A stretch of DNA of 64,000 nt. Origin: Candidatus Cloacimonadota bacterium (GTDB taxonomy: Bacteria; Muiribacteriota; UBA6191). Within the stretch, counting starts at the first letter, position 1; each line of letters begins with the position of its first letter. The translations under genes and the position numbers were made by a program. The notes beneath the pieces were generated by a model. It made no database searches. It was not told where the DNA came from and worked only from the letters and a program-made list of their open reading frames with translations. The DNA is taken from contig JAGSHD010000015.1 in assembly GCA_023954715.1 (NCBI GenBank), positions 1 through 64,000 of the forward strand, given 5' to 3'. This document shows positions 37,844-46,561 of this stretch, piece after piece.

Positions 37844-38922
37844 TGAATCGAAGTAATGCAAATATATTCCTCTTTAAAAAAGTCTTTCTTAAAGAGTACA
37901 TATATTTCTTTATCCCCATCATTTCACTAGCTCTTGGCCTGTCTCTACTCTTTTCGTCCTATTGTATCTTTTCTGGATTACATCAAGAGTTTTATCTTTT
38001 AGTCGAAAAATTCGAGCCACATATCATTGTTAAACCAAAGAGCCCCTATTTTGAAAACTACCTAAAATTAGGAGAGTTTATAAGTGCAAAAGACAATGTA
38101 ACATCAGTAGTGCCAACGATTAAATCACAAGGAATCTTACAATTTGATCAAAATGCTATCGGCGTTATTATCAAAAGCAACCCTACTATATCTAATGTTA
38201 CTATATCAACAGAGCTAGCAAGAGATTTAAATATTGAAATTGGCTCAAAAGCTCAGCTTATGGTGGCCGATGGTGAAGAACACACAATCACAATAAACAA
38301 CTTGAATCAATCTTTTGGTTGGGAGTCCAAAAAACTTACCATAGAGCTCCCCTTCTCCCTTGCACAAAGCATTATTTTTGGAGAAGATCTTGTCAATGAG
38401 TTACACGTCCATGTAAAAAAAATTCACAAGGTACTAGATACTCAAAAAGAAATAAAACAAGATAAAGCTTACTTTTCTTATACATGGAAAGATAAGTTCT
38501 CTGAAACGATTTTGATGTTTGAAACAGAGAACAAAATACACTTCTACTTAATGGCATTTCTATTTTTACTAATCTTGGGTAGTATACACACCTGCTTTTC
38601 TCTTATCTTTTTACGAAAGAAGAATAATTTAAAAGCCCTCCTCTATGCCAAGTTTCAAAAATTAGACCTAGCTAGATTAATAAATCAAGTGACACATCTA
38701 ACTATTTTAAGCAGTATAGGCTTATCTATAGTGTTTAGTATTTGCTTTAAATTGTCCTTAAGTCAATTTCCATTAAAGCTTCCTCAAAGCCTTTTTTACT
38801 CACCTCATTTACCCTTTCATTGGGATTGGTCATTTTTTATAATCAGCGCATCGATATTTTATCTTGGTGCAATTTATGCTGTAAGCCATGCTAGAAAAAA
38901 GATTATAGGAGAGCTATCATGA
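37843..38922 (+). CDS. FtsX/LolC-like ABC transporter permease without a neighbouring ATPase
   Basis: A 359-residue inner-membrane protein with the layout of the FtsX/LolC/MacB permease superfamily: an N-terminal membrane helix (IPIISLALGLSLLFSSYCIF), a periplasmic domain of about 190 residues (EPHIIVKPKSPYF ...), then three C-terminal helices (MAFLFLLILGSIHTCFSLIF; LTILSSIGLSIVFSICF; FFIISASIFYLGAIYAV). Lipoprotein release (LolC/E) is the closest analogy. No LolD-type ATPase lies in the window. It overlaps the next gene by four bases. Confidence 0.7.
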   Translation: MNRSNANIFLFKKVFLKEYIYFFIPIISLALGLSLLFSSYCIFSGLHQEFYLLVEKFEPHIIVKPKSPYFENYLKLGEFISAKDNVTSVVPTIKSQGILQFDQNAIGVIIKSNPTISNVTISTELARDLNIEIGSKAQLMVADGEEHTITINNLNQSFGWESKKLTIELPFSLAQSIIFGEDLVNELHVHVKKIHKVLDTQKEIKQDKAYFSYTWKDKFSETILMFETENKIHFYLMAFLFLLILGSIHTCFSLIFLRKKNNLKALLYAKFQKLDLARLINQVTHLTILSSIGLSIVFSICFKLSLSQFPLKLPQSLFYSPHLPFHWDWSFFIISASIFYLGAIYAVSHARKKIIGELS

Positions 38923-39773
38923 CTCAATTAAAGTCGGTTATTTTACTTTATTTTGTGTTGAACTTCTTTCTACCTCACTTCTTTAAAAGAACAAATCATA
39001 CTGCTCATAGTGAAACCATAGCTGAAGTAAACTCAAACGTTTATTTTAAGCCCAAATTAGATTATTTTTCAAAAGAAAAAACTGGCCTATCAATTTTAGT
39101 GCTGAACAAAGAATCTGAGATAACTATAAACAACCCCTTCTTTTCAAAATCTGGCTATTACATTGAAAAGCTAAAAGGATATAAAAAATACCAATTGAAA
39201 ATCAAAAACAAAGTATATTATCCAAATCATCACGGAAAAATTAATCTAGCCCCTTTTAATAAAGGCCGACACGAACTTAAAATCTCATGGGGCTCCCAAA
39301 GTATAGATATATCACCGACTGTAAAGGACAAAAGTACTTCACTTCATCTCTTGATTTTACCCTATGATAATTTTGCTCCTATCATTGGAGAATATCAAAG
39401 TAACTCTGTTTTAAACATGGGATATAAAAAGATCTATCGATGCCTAAATAAAGTCAGTCACGTTATCTCACAAGTTCAGGATAAATCCTTTTCAATTGAA
39501 AATTCTATTGATAAGACCTACAGAGATGATCTTGGCAAAGCAAAGGACTTTATAGCCTACCTAAAAATACAATACGCCAAGCTAACAAGCCTCAAAGTAG
39601 ATCTTGTTAAAGTAAAATTACTTGACTCCAACTATTTACTAGATATACAGGGCTCTATAAAATTTAAACAAGACAAACAAATAAAATATGACTATCAACT
39701 CAATCTAAATCATAACTTTGAAATTATTTCGTATAAAAACAACAATGAAGTAGATAAAAAAGCATCACAATAA
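38919..39773 (+). CDS. Uncharacterised exported or membrane-anchored protein
   Basis: A 284-residue protein with one N-terminal hydrophobic segment (KSVILLYFVLNFFLPHFF) and a lysine-rich, probably periplasmic body of predicted beta structure (YHQLKIKNKVYYPNHHG-type segments; last part DKQIKYDYQLNLNHNFEIIS). It overlaps the permease gene by four bases (ATGA), so it may be the permease's periplasmic partner. Its 3' end overlaps the convergent gene by nine bases. No family recognised. Confidence 0.6.
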   Translation: MTQLKSVILLYFVLNFFLPHFFKRTNHTAHSETIAEVNSNVYFKPKLDYFSKEKTGLSILVLNKESEITINNPFFSKSGYYIEKLKGYKKYQLKIKNKVYYPNHHGKINLAPFNKGRHELKISWGSQSIDISPTVKDKSTSLHLLILPYDNFAPIIGEYQSNSVLNMGYKKIYRCLNKVSHVISQVQDKSFSIENSIDKTYRDDLGKAKDFIAYLKIQYAKLTSLKVDLVKVKLLDSNYLLDIQGSIKFKQDKQIKYDYQLNLNHNFEIISYKNNNEVDKKASQ

Positions 39774-41279
39774 CAGACTTAAAGACAAACCTTTAGCAGA
39801 AGTTGATAATGAAAATTGAATGGATTTTAGACCATCAATTAGACTCATAGCCAAAGGACGTCTTAAATCATTTTTCACTAAATCCAAAAAGAGAGAAGAG
39901 CTTTCCGATCCATGTAGATCACAAATCACTCCATTGTCAGATACGGAGTAATTACCACCCATAGGGCAAAACTTAAACAAAGCATCCTTTTTTGATAAAT
40001 TTTCAAAACAAGTCACCATTCTCTTTTTATGATATGTTCTAATCAGTCGATCTATGTGAGGATAAAGCAGCTCTTTTTTACCAATATTAGATAAAGCAAA
40101 ATGCAACAGAGCTTTTTTATCCGTCTTTTTATAATTATGTGAAAAGACACCCCCGTTAGATATAAATATATCTTTCATTTCTCTCTTCAGAAAAAATTGA
40201 ATAGGAGACAGTGGAATAGTCAATGAGTACTCATTTTTGTTGAGTTTAGATAGATCTAGAGACTTCTGAGATACATAACTCTCCAGTTCTGAGATAAACC
40301 TCCCACTACTTCCTGGGTTTTTAAATGTAGTTTGCAACTGAAACTTTGGATTCGCTTGAAACAAACTTGCTTGTAAAAGAAAGCTTCCATCAAACAAATC
40401 TTTATGTCGTAAAAAGAACTGAGCTCCCTTAATTTTTTTTGTATTTATTTTACTTAAATTAATTTTCTTTAAAGCTTTAGATAAGTTCACCTGAAAACTC
40501 AAGTCATCACCTGTTTTTTTGATATATCTTTCTTGTTGTGACATTGTCTTAAAATACTCAAAAAAAGATGTGCGTTTGGATAGTTCAAAATCGAGTTTAT
40601 ATGACTTATTTTGCTGACTTAGGACGATAGCATCCACATTGGTATTTATCCAAGCTAAGCCATCACTTTTTAACAGGTACTTCAAATTAGGTAAAAAGCC
40701 TTTTTTTACTAGTACAATACTCTTTTGCCCCTCTTTTAAAGGAACCCTCATTACACCATTTTTAATTGATGACAAAAGCATATGTTTTTTGTTTTTAGAC
40801 AATTTTATGTATAAAATATCGTAAACAGACCATTTAATCTGTGCAACCCCACCAAAATTCAAAATATCTTTTTGCTTCTTACTCAATTTAGAGAGTATTT
40901 TCTCAGAACTTGGGCTTACCCAAAAAAAGTCCAAACCTTTTTCTCCTTTAAAAAATGAAAAATAAAAACCAGACGAGAGTTTTAACCAATCTGACATTGT
41001 ATAGGACTTTTGTAAGAAATTTCTAACAAAAGGCAAAACATGTAAAGAGTCTACTATGGAGTACAAAGCTAGTTTATATATTGGACTAAGCAGAGGCTCG
41101 TCTATACTTCGTATGGCAAAAGAATCTATTTTAGGGTCATAATATTTAGAATAATCAACATTATCATTTACCTTAATGTGATTTGAGCTTGTTTTAGTAT
41201 CTAGGGAAGAGGATATCAAAGAGTTTTGATAAAACAAAAATCCAAAGTATAACAATGCCGTCAGAGCCAAAAACTTCAT
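39765..41279 (-). CDS. Uncharacterised exported protein, 504 residues
   Basis: The N-terminus (MKFLALTALLYFGFLFYQNS) is a signal peptide or anchor. The remainder is Lys/Ser/Leu-rich with no motif I recognise; segments such as LNFGGVAQIKWSVYDILYI and FKNPGSSGRFISELESYV suggest a mixed alpha/beta periplasmic protein. It is encoded 13 bp after maf and is probably co-transcribed with it. Its 3' end overlaps the convergent gene by nine bases. Confidence 0.6.
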   Translation of the reverse strand: MKFLALTALLYFGFLFYQNSLISSSLDTKTSSNHIKVNDNVDYSKYYDPKIDSFAIRSIDEPLLSPIYKLALYSIVDSLHVLPFVRNFLQKSYTMSDWLKLSSGFYFSFFKGEKGLDFFWVSPSSEKILSKLSKKQKDILNFGGVAQIKWSVYDILYIKLSKNKKHMLLSSIKNGVMRVPLKEGQKSIVLVKKGFLPNLKYLLKSDGLAWINTNVDAIVLSQQNKSYKLDFELSKRTSFFEYFKTMSQQERYIKKTGDDLSFQVNLSKALKKINLSKINTKKIKGAQFFLRHKDLFDGSFLLQASLFQANPKFQLQTTFKNPGSSGRFISELESYVSQKSLDLSKLNKNEYSLTIPLSPIQFFLKREMKDIFISNGGVFSHNYKKTDKKALLHFALSNIGKKELLYPHIDRLIRTYHKKRMVTCFENLSKKDALFKFCPMGGNYSVSDNGVICDLHGSESSSLFLDLVKNDLRRPLAMSLIDGLKSIQFSLSTSAKGLSLSLLL

Positions 41280-41292
41280 AAAGAAAGACCTA

Positions 41293-41892
41293 TTATAAAT
41301 TTAGAGTGAAGTTCTTCAAAGAAGCCATTTCATAATACATTTTAGAAACAGGTAGTCCCATCACATTATAATAACAACCATCAATTTTTTTTATAAATAC
41401 TCTAGCAGCGCCTTGTATACCATAGGATCCAGCTTTATCAGAATACTCTCCTTGATCTAAGTACCATTCAATAAGGGAGTTGCTCATATCTCCAAAATGT
41501 ACAAAAGAAGTATCATAAGACTTTAAAACGACTTCTTGTGAGCTATTTAAAATACAATAACCCGTACTCACCAAGTGCTTTTGATTTGATAGTTTTTGTA
41601 ACATCTCTTTAGCTTCATCTCTAGACTTTGGTTTACCAAGAACGTCTTTTCCCAAGCTAACAACTGTATCGAAACCAAATACTAACTTCGACTCAATACC
41701 AGACAACCCCTCAGACACTGCTTGTGCTTTAATAAAGGCATTTTCTTGGACAAACAATAATGGGTCACTACCATCTATGTCTTTTTCTTTGTCAGTGGTA
41801 TGAATCTCATGTTCATTACAAAGCAATGAAAAGAGCTCTTTTCTTCTGGGAGAGCCAGAACCTAAAATAATTTTACTAACTGAAGTATACAT
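41293..41892 (-). CDS. maf: Maf-family nucleotide pyrophosphatase
   Basis: Maf proteins hydrolyse dTTP/UTP or modified nucleotides and are tied to division arrest. The 199-residue protein has the N-terminal signature KIILGSGSPRRKELFSLL, the central FGFDTVVSLGKDVLGKP and the C-terminal DKAGSYGIQGAARVFI. The YGIQG pattern is typical of the dTTP/UTP (YhdE) type. Length is normal. Confidence 0.92.
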   Translation of the reverse strand: MYTSVSKIILGSGSPRRKELFSLLCNEHEIHTTDKEKDIDGSDPLLFVQENAFIKAQAVSEGLSGIESKLVFGFDTVVSLGKDVLGKPKSRDEAKEMLQKLSNQKHLVSTGYCILNSSQEVVLKSYDTSFVHFGDMSNSLIEWYLDQGEYSDKAGSYGIQGAARVFIKKIDGCYYNVMGLPVSKMYYEMASLKNFTLNL

Positions 41893-42206
41893 ATCTTCTC
41901 CGTCTATTCACTGCCAACACTATGGCACTTTATTTTTAAATCATAAACAATCTATTGAAAATGAGATATACAAGACCTATCTTTACCCAAGTGCAAACGG
42001 TTTTACTGATTTTTCTGATGAAAATACCATGTTAATGGGCTTTGTGTATTTCACGAACCCCATCTAATTCAAAACTTAGTTTTGATAAAGCTTTTCAAGC
42101 TTTTTGGCTTTCCGTATAACGGGAAAACCAATCATAGATGAGTATAAAAACAAAAAGCCCCATCGAAATCGACGGAGCTTTGTATTGTAACAAAATCTAA
42201 AAGAGA
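41893..42206. other. Intergenic region between maf and rpsT (314 bp)
   Basis: It holds the rpsT terminator at its left-facing end (42143-42181) and the upstream region of maf. A 26-codon minus-strand frame (MGFVKYTKPINMVFSSEKSV...) has no ribosome-binding site and is probably chance. Two small AT-rich inverted repeats (CAAAACT/AGTTTTG and AAAGCTT/AAGCTTT, near 42068-42105) lack U-runs in either direction. No clear maf promoter was found. Confidence 0.4.
42143..42181 (-). terminator. Terminator of rpsT
   Basis: A 12-13 bp stem with two G-U pairs (42154-42181, tip ATTT) is followed on the minus strand by TTGTTTTTA. It lies 25 bp after the rpsT stop. Confidence 0.88.
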
Positions 42207-42644
42207 TTAATCTTCTTTTTTAGCTGCTGCTTTTTTTGCTGGAGCCTTTTTTGCTGCCGGCTTCTTTGCTGCTGGTTTTTTAGCTGCAGGCTTTTTTGCT
42301 GCTGCTTTTTTAACTGGAGCTTTTTTTTCTTCTACAACTGGTGCTGCTACAGCTCCAGTGATTTTTGGAAGTGTAAACTCAGGATCAATAGCATTTACTT
42401 TTGCCATGATTCTGCTTTTATATCTAGAAGCTGTTTGCTTTCTTAGGATATTTTTACTTACCAATTTATCAAAAGTTCTTAATGCTTGAGGTACAAATGC
42501 ACGAATTTCTTCTACATTTCCACCAGCTAAAACTGCTGCTGCTTGTTTTTTAACTGATCTCATTCTAGCTCTTAATGGAGCGTTTCTTAATCTTCTTTTT
42601 TCTGCTTGTCGAGCTCTTTTTGCTACTGATGCTATATTTGCCAT
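42207..42644 (-). CDS. rpsT: 30S ribosomal protein S20 with Lys/Ala-rich histone-like tail
   Basis: The first 90 or so residues are S20 (MANIASVAKRARQAEKRRLR, ARMRSVKKQAAAVLAGGN, NILRKQTASRYKSRIMAKVN), which binds 16S rRNA. The family is usually about 85-95 residues; here the protein is 145. The extra 50 residues form a linker (PKITGAVAAPVVEEKKAPVK) and a KKPAA/KKAPA repeat tail like that of histone H1 or bacterial Lys/Ala-rich nucleoid proteins. AAGGA precedes the ATG. Several weak promoter candidates exist in the 187-bp gap after tgt, for example TTGTTT-17-AATAAT. Confidence 0.93.
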   Translation of the reverse strand: MANIASVAKRARQAEKRRLRNAPLRARMRSVKKQAAAVLAGGNVEEIRAFVPQALRTFDKLVSKNILRKQTASRYKSRIMAKVNAIDPEFTLPKITGAVAAPVVEEKKAPVKKAAAKKPAAKKPAAKKPAAKKAPAKKAAAKKED

Positions 42645-42831
42645 GAGGCACGTCCTTTCTAAATGAAATATAAAAAGTAATACTCATTCTGCAAGCTATA
42701 GGAGACAACCTTACATGAACGTATCACAAAGTAATTATTTTTTATTGAAATAATCAAAACAAGAATAAGACCGACAGATTATCACTCAAATAATTGAAAA
42801 TCAACAAAATGATTTAATGCGAAACACTTTT

Positions 42832-43947
42832 TTACTTTTTTTCGAATCGATTCATCCAATCTGTATAAAAGTCCATAAAAGTATTTGCTCGTATATGCTC
42901 CTTTACCTTCTCCATGAATGCATGGAAAAAAGCTAAATTGTGATAAGAAGCCAATCTTTGAGCAGTAAACTCTTTAGACTTAAACAAATGATGCAAGTAT
43001 CCTTTAGTAGTACGCTGGCAGACTTTACACCCACACTCTTCATCAATCAGTGAAGAATCCCCTTTATATTTTGAATTTAAAATATTAATGTCACCTTGAA
43101 AACTAAATAATTTTCCGTGACGAGCCACGCGGGTAGGCATTACACAATCAAACATGTCGATTCCGTTTTTAATAGCGTTTAAAAAGTCGATCGGAGTCCC
43201 CACTCCCATCAGATAACGCAAACGCTTAGGATCATACCCTTGAGCTAGAACCTCTAAAATACGATTCATATCTTCACGAGTTTCTCCAACCGATAAGCCA
43301 CCAATAGCCACTCCATCAAAGGGTAAAGATTGAATAAATTCTTGGCTCTTTACTCGTAAATCTTCATAAACTCCACCTTGAATAATCCCAAACAGGTGTT
43401 GATGCCCTTTATTTTTACTAAACTCATCAACACAAATTTGAGCCCACTCGTGAGTTTTCACCATAGATTGTGATACATAATCCCAATCAGCATCTCCTGG
43501 TGGACATTCATCAAAAGCCATAATAATATCGGCTCCTAACTCTCTTTGAGTTTCAATAACATTTTTTGGTGTGAATCTATGTTTCGACCCATCAATAATA
43601 GAACGAAAGTCCACTCCATGCTCATCTATTTTTCGCAGGTCCTTTAATGAAAATACCTGAAAACCCCCGCTATCAGTTAAAAACTTACCTTTAAAACCTG
43701 TAAAACCATGGAGTCCTCCCATATCTTGAATCAAAGGAGATCCTGGTCTTAAATATAAATGGTAAGTGTTTCCTAAAATAATTGGAAAACCCATTTCTTC
43801 TAAATCATCATTAGTTAAAGTTTTAACAGTCGCCTTAGTCCCAACTGGCATAAACAATGGAGTCTCAACTTTTTGACCATTTAAATCAAATTCACAATGT
43901 CTAGCACTTGAACTCGAATCTTCGCTGATTACTTTAAGATCTATCAC
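42832..43947 (-). CDS. tgt: Queuine tRNA-ribosyltransferase (Tgt)
   Basis: Tgt exchanges guanine-34 for preQ1 in GUN-anticodon tRNAs. The 371-residue protein has FMPVGTKATVKTLTNDDL, the catalytic region LTDSGGFQVFSL, IIMAFDECPP, the second catalytic region VGTPIDFLNAIKNGIDMFDCVMPTR, and the zinc ligands in CGCKVCQRTTKGYLHHLF. It starts at GTG, overlapping the stop of the membrane protein upstream by four bases, with AAGGA upstream. Confidence 0.96.
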   Translation of the reverse strand: MIDLKVISEDSSSSARHCEFDLNGQKVETPLFMPVGTKATVKTLTNDDLEEMGFPIILGNTYHLYLRPGSPLIQDMGGLHGFTGFKGKFLTDSGGFQVFSLKDLRKIDEHGVDFRSIIDGSKHRFTPKNVIETQRELGADIIMAFDECPPGDADWDYVSQSMVKTHEWAQICVDEFSKNKGHQHLFGIIQGGVYEDLRVKSQEFIQSLPFDGVAIGGLSVGETREDMNRILEVLAQGYDPKRLRYLMGVGTPIDFLNAIKNGIDMFDCVMPTRVARHGKLFSFQGDINILNSKYKGDSSLIDEECGCKVCQRTTKGYLHHLFKSKEFTAQRLASYHNLAFFHAFMEKVKEHIRANTFMDFYTDWMNRFEKK

Positions 43948-45707
43948 TTTTTGTCCTTAATTTTTTGCATAATAGCTGCTTGAATCTGTAAGAGCTGATG
44001 ATAATATGGATCAGCTGGTAAGTTTTTAGTTTGATTTTTTTCACTATAAAAATGAAGTCCATTCTTAATCGAATAGAGTCCCTCTTGTAAATAACCCGTC
44101 TCAAGTTGGATAATCGCTGCGTTTTTCCAAGCTGGCACAAATTTTCTATCTATTTTCAATACAAGTAAATAGTCTAAATATGCCTGAATCGGGTCTTGTT
44201 TCATTAATGCTCTGGCATAATAGTAACTCGCGTAACTAGGCAAGACATTAATCCCTTTTTGTAAAGTCTCGAGAGCTTTCTTGTGATGCCCTAATAGATA
44301 AAAATATTTAGAGACATTATAAAAAGTTAAAGGGTCAGGCATCTTTTTATGAGCTTGATCCACTAGCATCAAAAAGTCTTTTTCGTTGGGAACTGTTTTA
44401 GACTCTAAAGTCTCTACGATCAATTTATGATCTAGAAGGCCATGGTTCCAAGGGTTATTTATCTGGGACTTATAATCTTTTACACTTAAAAACTCATATT
44501 TTAAACCACTGTACCAGTGCCCGGCCCATACAAATAATATAATCAAAGGAAACAAGCGCTTTTTGGAAATACCATCTATTTGAATCATATCTTTTGACAA
44601 ACCTTTTGCCACTATAATCAAAGCTGGAATCAAAATAATACTAAAGTGAAAAAGATAATAAGTCATTGACATTAAACACAGCGAAAATAATGCTAAAAAC
44701 TCATTTTGCTCTAGTAAATTATAAGAGATCTTGAAAAAGTATCCCATAAGACACAAAAACAATACCCCAAGAGGCAAACCCAAAGACACTAAAGTACTAA
44801 GTGGAGTAAAATGTGACATTTCACTTAAGCGAATAAACTGTAATAATGGCTTATCATTGTATGAGCTATAGGTATCCTTATTTGTTTCAAGTTGTCTAAA
44901 ATAAGCCTTTCTATAGTTGCCTTGCCCAACCCCTAGCCAAAGATTTTCTTTTAAAATATCGTAAGATATCTTAGCTTCTATTTTACGTATCTTTAAACTA
45001 GAAAACTCATCCACTTTGTAGGGGTTTACAATCATAAAAAGACTTGCTAAGACTAGTCCCCCACCGATTAATACCGCACCTTTCTTTTGATTTTGCTTAA
45101 AGTAAACAAAAACTTCAATCAATAAAAAAGCAATAATACCTGCACGAGATTTAGACAAAATTAGTAAAAATAGCACCGCAAAAGAAGCCCATAAAGATTG
45201 CTTTGAACTTAGGTTTTTTTTATGAATACAAAACCAAAATACCAAACTTGCTGCAAATAAATTTGGATTACCTGTGAAAACAGACAGATGATACGTACTT
45301 CCTTGAAAAGGTGCCAACCCAAAAACCTCTAACAAACAGAGTAAAGATAGCAATGACACTATCAATCCCGAAACCGAGCTTAAATCAAACTTAGTCCTAT
45401 ATAAAAAGTAGATCATGCAATATGTAAAGGTACATAATCCTAAAGTTTGGATCAAATAAAAACTATCATGATAAATATCAGAAATTAAAAATACTAAAAA
45501 GCCTATCAGCATTAAAACTTTAGATTCAGGCGATATTTTTAAGTCTTTTTGGTGTAAGCTCTTTTTAAGATACCATGCATAGATTATACAAAATGAGATA
45601 CTAAAAAGCCCCCATTTTGAAGTGTAAAAGCTGTCAGTTATATTAGGTAGATAGAAAAATTGATGAACAACTAATAAAATACCAAACCATATAGAAAGAT
45701 TTTTCAT
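43944..45707 (-). CDS. O-antigen-ligase/polymerase-type membrane protein with C-terminal TPRs
   Basis: A 587-residue protein with about 10-12 membrane helices in the first 400 residues, the Wzy_C/O-antigen ligase core (VFTGNPNLFAASLVFWF, LSKSRAGIIAFLLIEVF, LGVGQGNYRKAYF) and a C-terminal TPR region (HKKALETLQKGINVLPSYAS; YLQEGLYSIKNGLHF). Ligases of this type attach glycans to lipid A core or, in PglL/PilO-type enzymes, to pilins. Given the pilus genes nearby, pilin glycosylation is possible but unproven. It directly follows sfsA (adjacent stop and start). Confidence 0.8.
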   Translation of the reverse strand: MKNLSIWFGILLVVHQFFYLPNITDSFYTSKWGLFSISFCIIYAWYLKKSLHQKDLKISPESKVLMLIGFLVFLISDIYHDSFYLIQTLGLCTFTYCMIYFLYRTKFDLSSVSGLIVSLLSLLCLLEVFGLAPFQGSTYHLSVFTGNPNLFAASLVFWFCIHKKNLSSKQSLWASFAVLFLLILSKSRAGIIAFLLIEVFVYFKQNQKKGAVLIGGGLVLASLFMIVNPYKVDEFSSLKIRKIEAKISYDILKENLWLGVGQGNYRKAYFRQLETNKDTYSSYNDKPLLQFIRLSEMSHFTPLSTLVSLGLPLGVLFLCLMGYFFKISYNLLEQNEFLALFSLCLMSMTYYLFHFSIILIPALIIVAKGLSKDMIQIDGISKKRLFPLIILFVWAGHWYSGLKYEFLSVKDYKSQINNPWNHGLLDHKLIVETLESKTVPNEKDFLMLVDQAHKKMPDPLTFYNVSKYFYLLGHHKKALETLQKGINVLPSYASYYYARALMKQDPIQAYLDYLLVLKIDRKFVPAWKNAAIIQLETGYLQEGLYSIKNGLHFYSEKNQTKNLPADPYYHQLLQIQAAIMQKIKDKK

Positions 45708-46409
45708 TTAATATAAGCCAATCACATAAGGTATCGATCGAGCTATCTTCACCTCATTACGATCTATGACTGTCTCATAGCAACAAACTTCTACCCCTGC
45801 CTCTACAGCCTCGCTTAGGAGCTTTGCATATTTTAAGTCCACATCTTTTGCTGGCTCAAATGAATGACCATCCGATCGTTGAATCAAATAAAACATCATA
45901 GCACGATGCCCTGACTTCACTACTTCTATCAACTCACTAAGATGCTTTTGCCCTCTTGTTGTGACGGCATCCGGAAACAAGTATTTGTCACCCTCTAATA
46001 AAGTGACACTTTTAACTTCTAAATATAAATCTTTAGTGGACTTAATTAACAAATCAATTCTAGAGGAGTTTCCGTACTTTACCTCACTTAAAACTTCATC
46101 AAATTGTCCGATTTCGTCAATCTCATTATTTAGTATTGCTTCTTTCACAATATGGTTTGCTTGATGAGTGTTGATCATGATCCAGCATTTTTTGTTATGA
46201 ATCATCTCTAAGCTCATTTGAAGCTTTCTTTTTGGATTTTTACTATCAGATAATAGAACCTTCCATCCTTCGCCCAAACACGAAGTCATTCTTCCGGAAT
46301 TAGCACAGTGTACTGTCTCTACTCTGCCATCAGGCATTTCAACATCAACTAAAAAACGTTTATACCTTTTTAAGAAAGTAGCTTCTATCAGTTCATCTTT
46401 AAATTTCAT
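45708..46409 (-). CDS. sfsA: SfsA family protein
   Basis: A 233-residue member of the SfsA family, which has a nuclease-like fold and was first linked to sugar fermentation gene control in E. coli; its biochemical role is still unsettled. Visible family motifs are VHCANSGRM, RIDLLI, YLEVKSVTL and FPDAVTTRGQKHL, including the acidic and lysine residues of the fold (D in RIDLLI, E-x-K in LEVKSV). It is first in an sfsA-ligase-tgt operon. Confidence 0.93.
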   Translation of the reverse strand: MKFKDELIEATFLKRYKRFLVDVEMPDGRVETVHCANSGRMTSCLGEGWKVLLSDSKNPKRKLQMSLEMIHNKKCWIMINTHQANHIVKEAILNNEIDEIGQFDEVLSEVKYGNSSRIDLLIKSTKDLYLEVKSVTLLEGDKYLFPDAVTTRGQKHLSELIEVVKSGHRAMMFYLIQRSDGHSFEPAKDVDLKYAKLLSEAVEAGVEVCCYETVIDRNEVKIARSIPYVIGLY

Positions 46410-46442
46410 TTATTATCCAATCCAACTATAAGGGAGGCAAGT

Positions 46443-46471
46443 AATATAACTTAATCATACAGTTTTTTGAA
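46443..46471 (-). promoter_or_regulatory. Promoter of the sfsA-ligase-tgt operon
   Basis: On the minus strand TTCAAA (46466-46471) and TATATT (46443-46448) are 17 bases apart, about 35 bases before the sfsA ATG. It lies directly after the terminator at 46515-46552. Confidence 0.5.
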
Positions 46472-46514
46472 CGCATTTCTAGCTAGGTACATTTTTATCC
46501 ATTTTCGTTAACTC

Positions 46515-46552
46515 AAAAAAAAAGACCACAGCCTAAACTGTGGTCTTTTTTT
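46515..46552 (-). terminator. Strong, probably bidirectional terminator
   Basis: The perfect stem AAAGACCACAG/CTGTGGTCTTT (46521-46531 and 46538-46548, six-base loop) is flanked on both sides by A/T runs, giving a long U-run on the minus strand. It ends the two-gene secreted-protein operon 10 bp after its last stop. Confidence 0.93.
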
Positions 46553-46561
46553 AACTAGAAT

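Noticed and set aside
43934..44140. 68-codon minus-strand frame between tgt and the ligase gene
   Set aside because: It is a shifted frame inside the TPR region of the ligase gene, which has clear coding structure.
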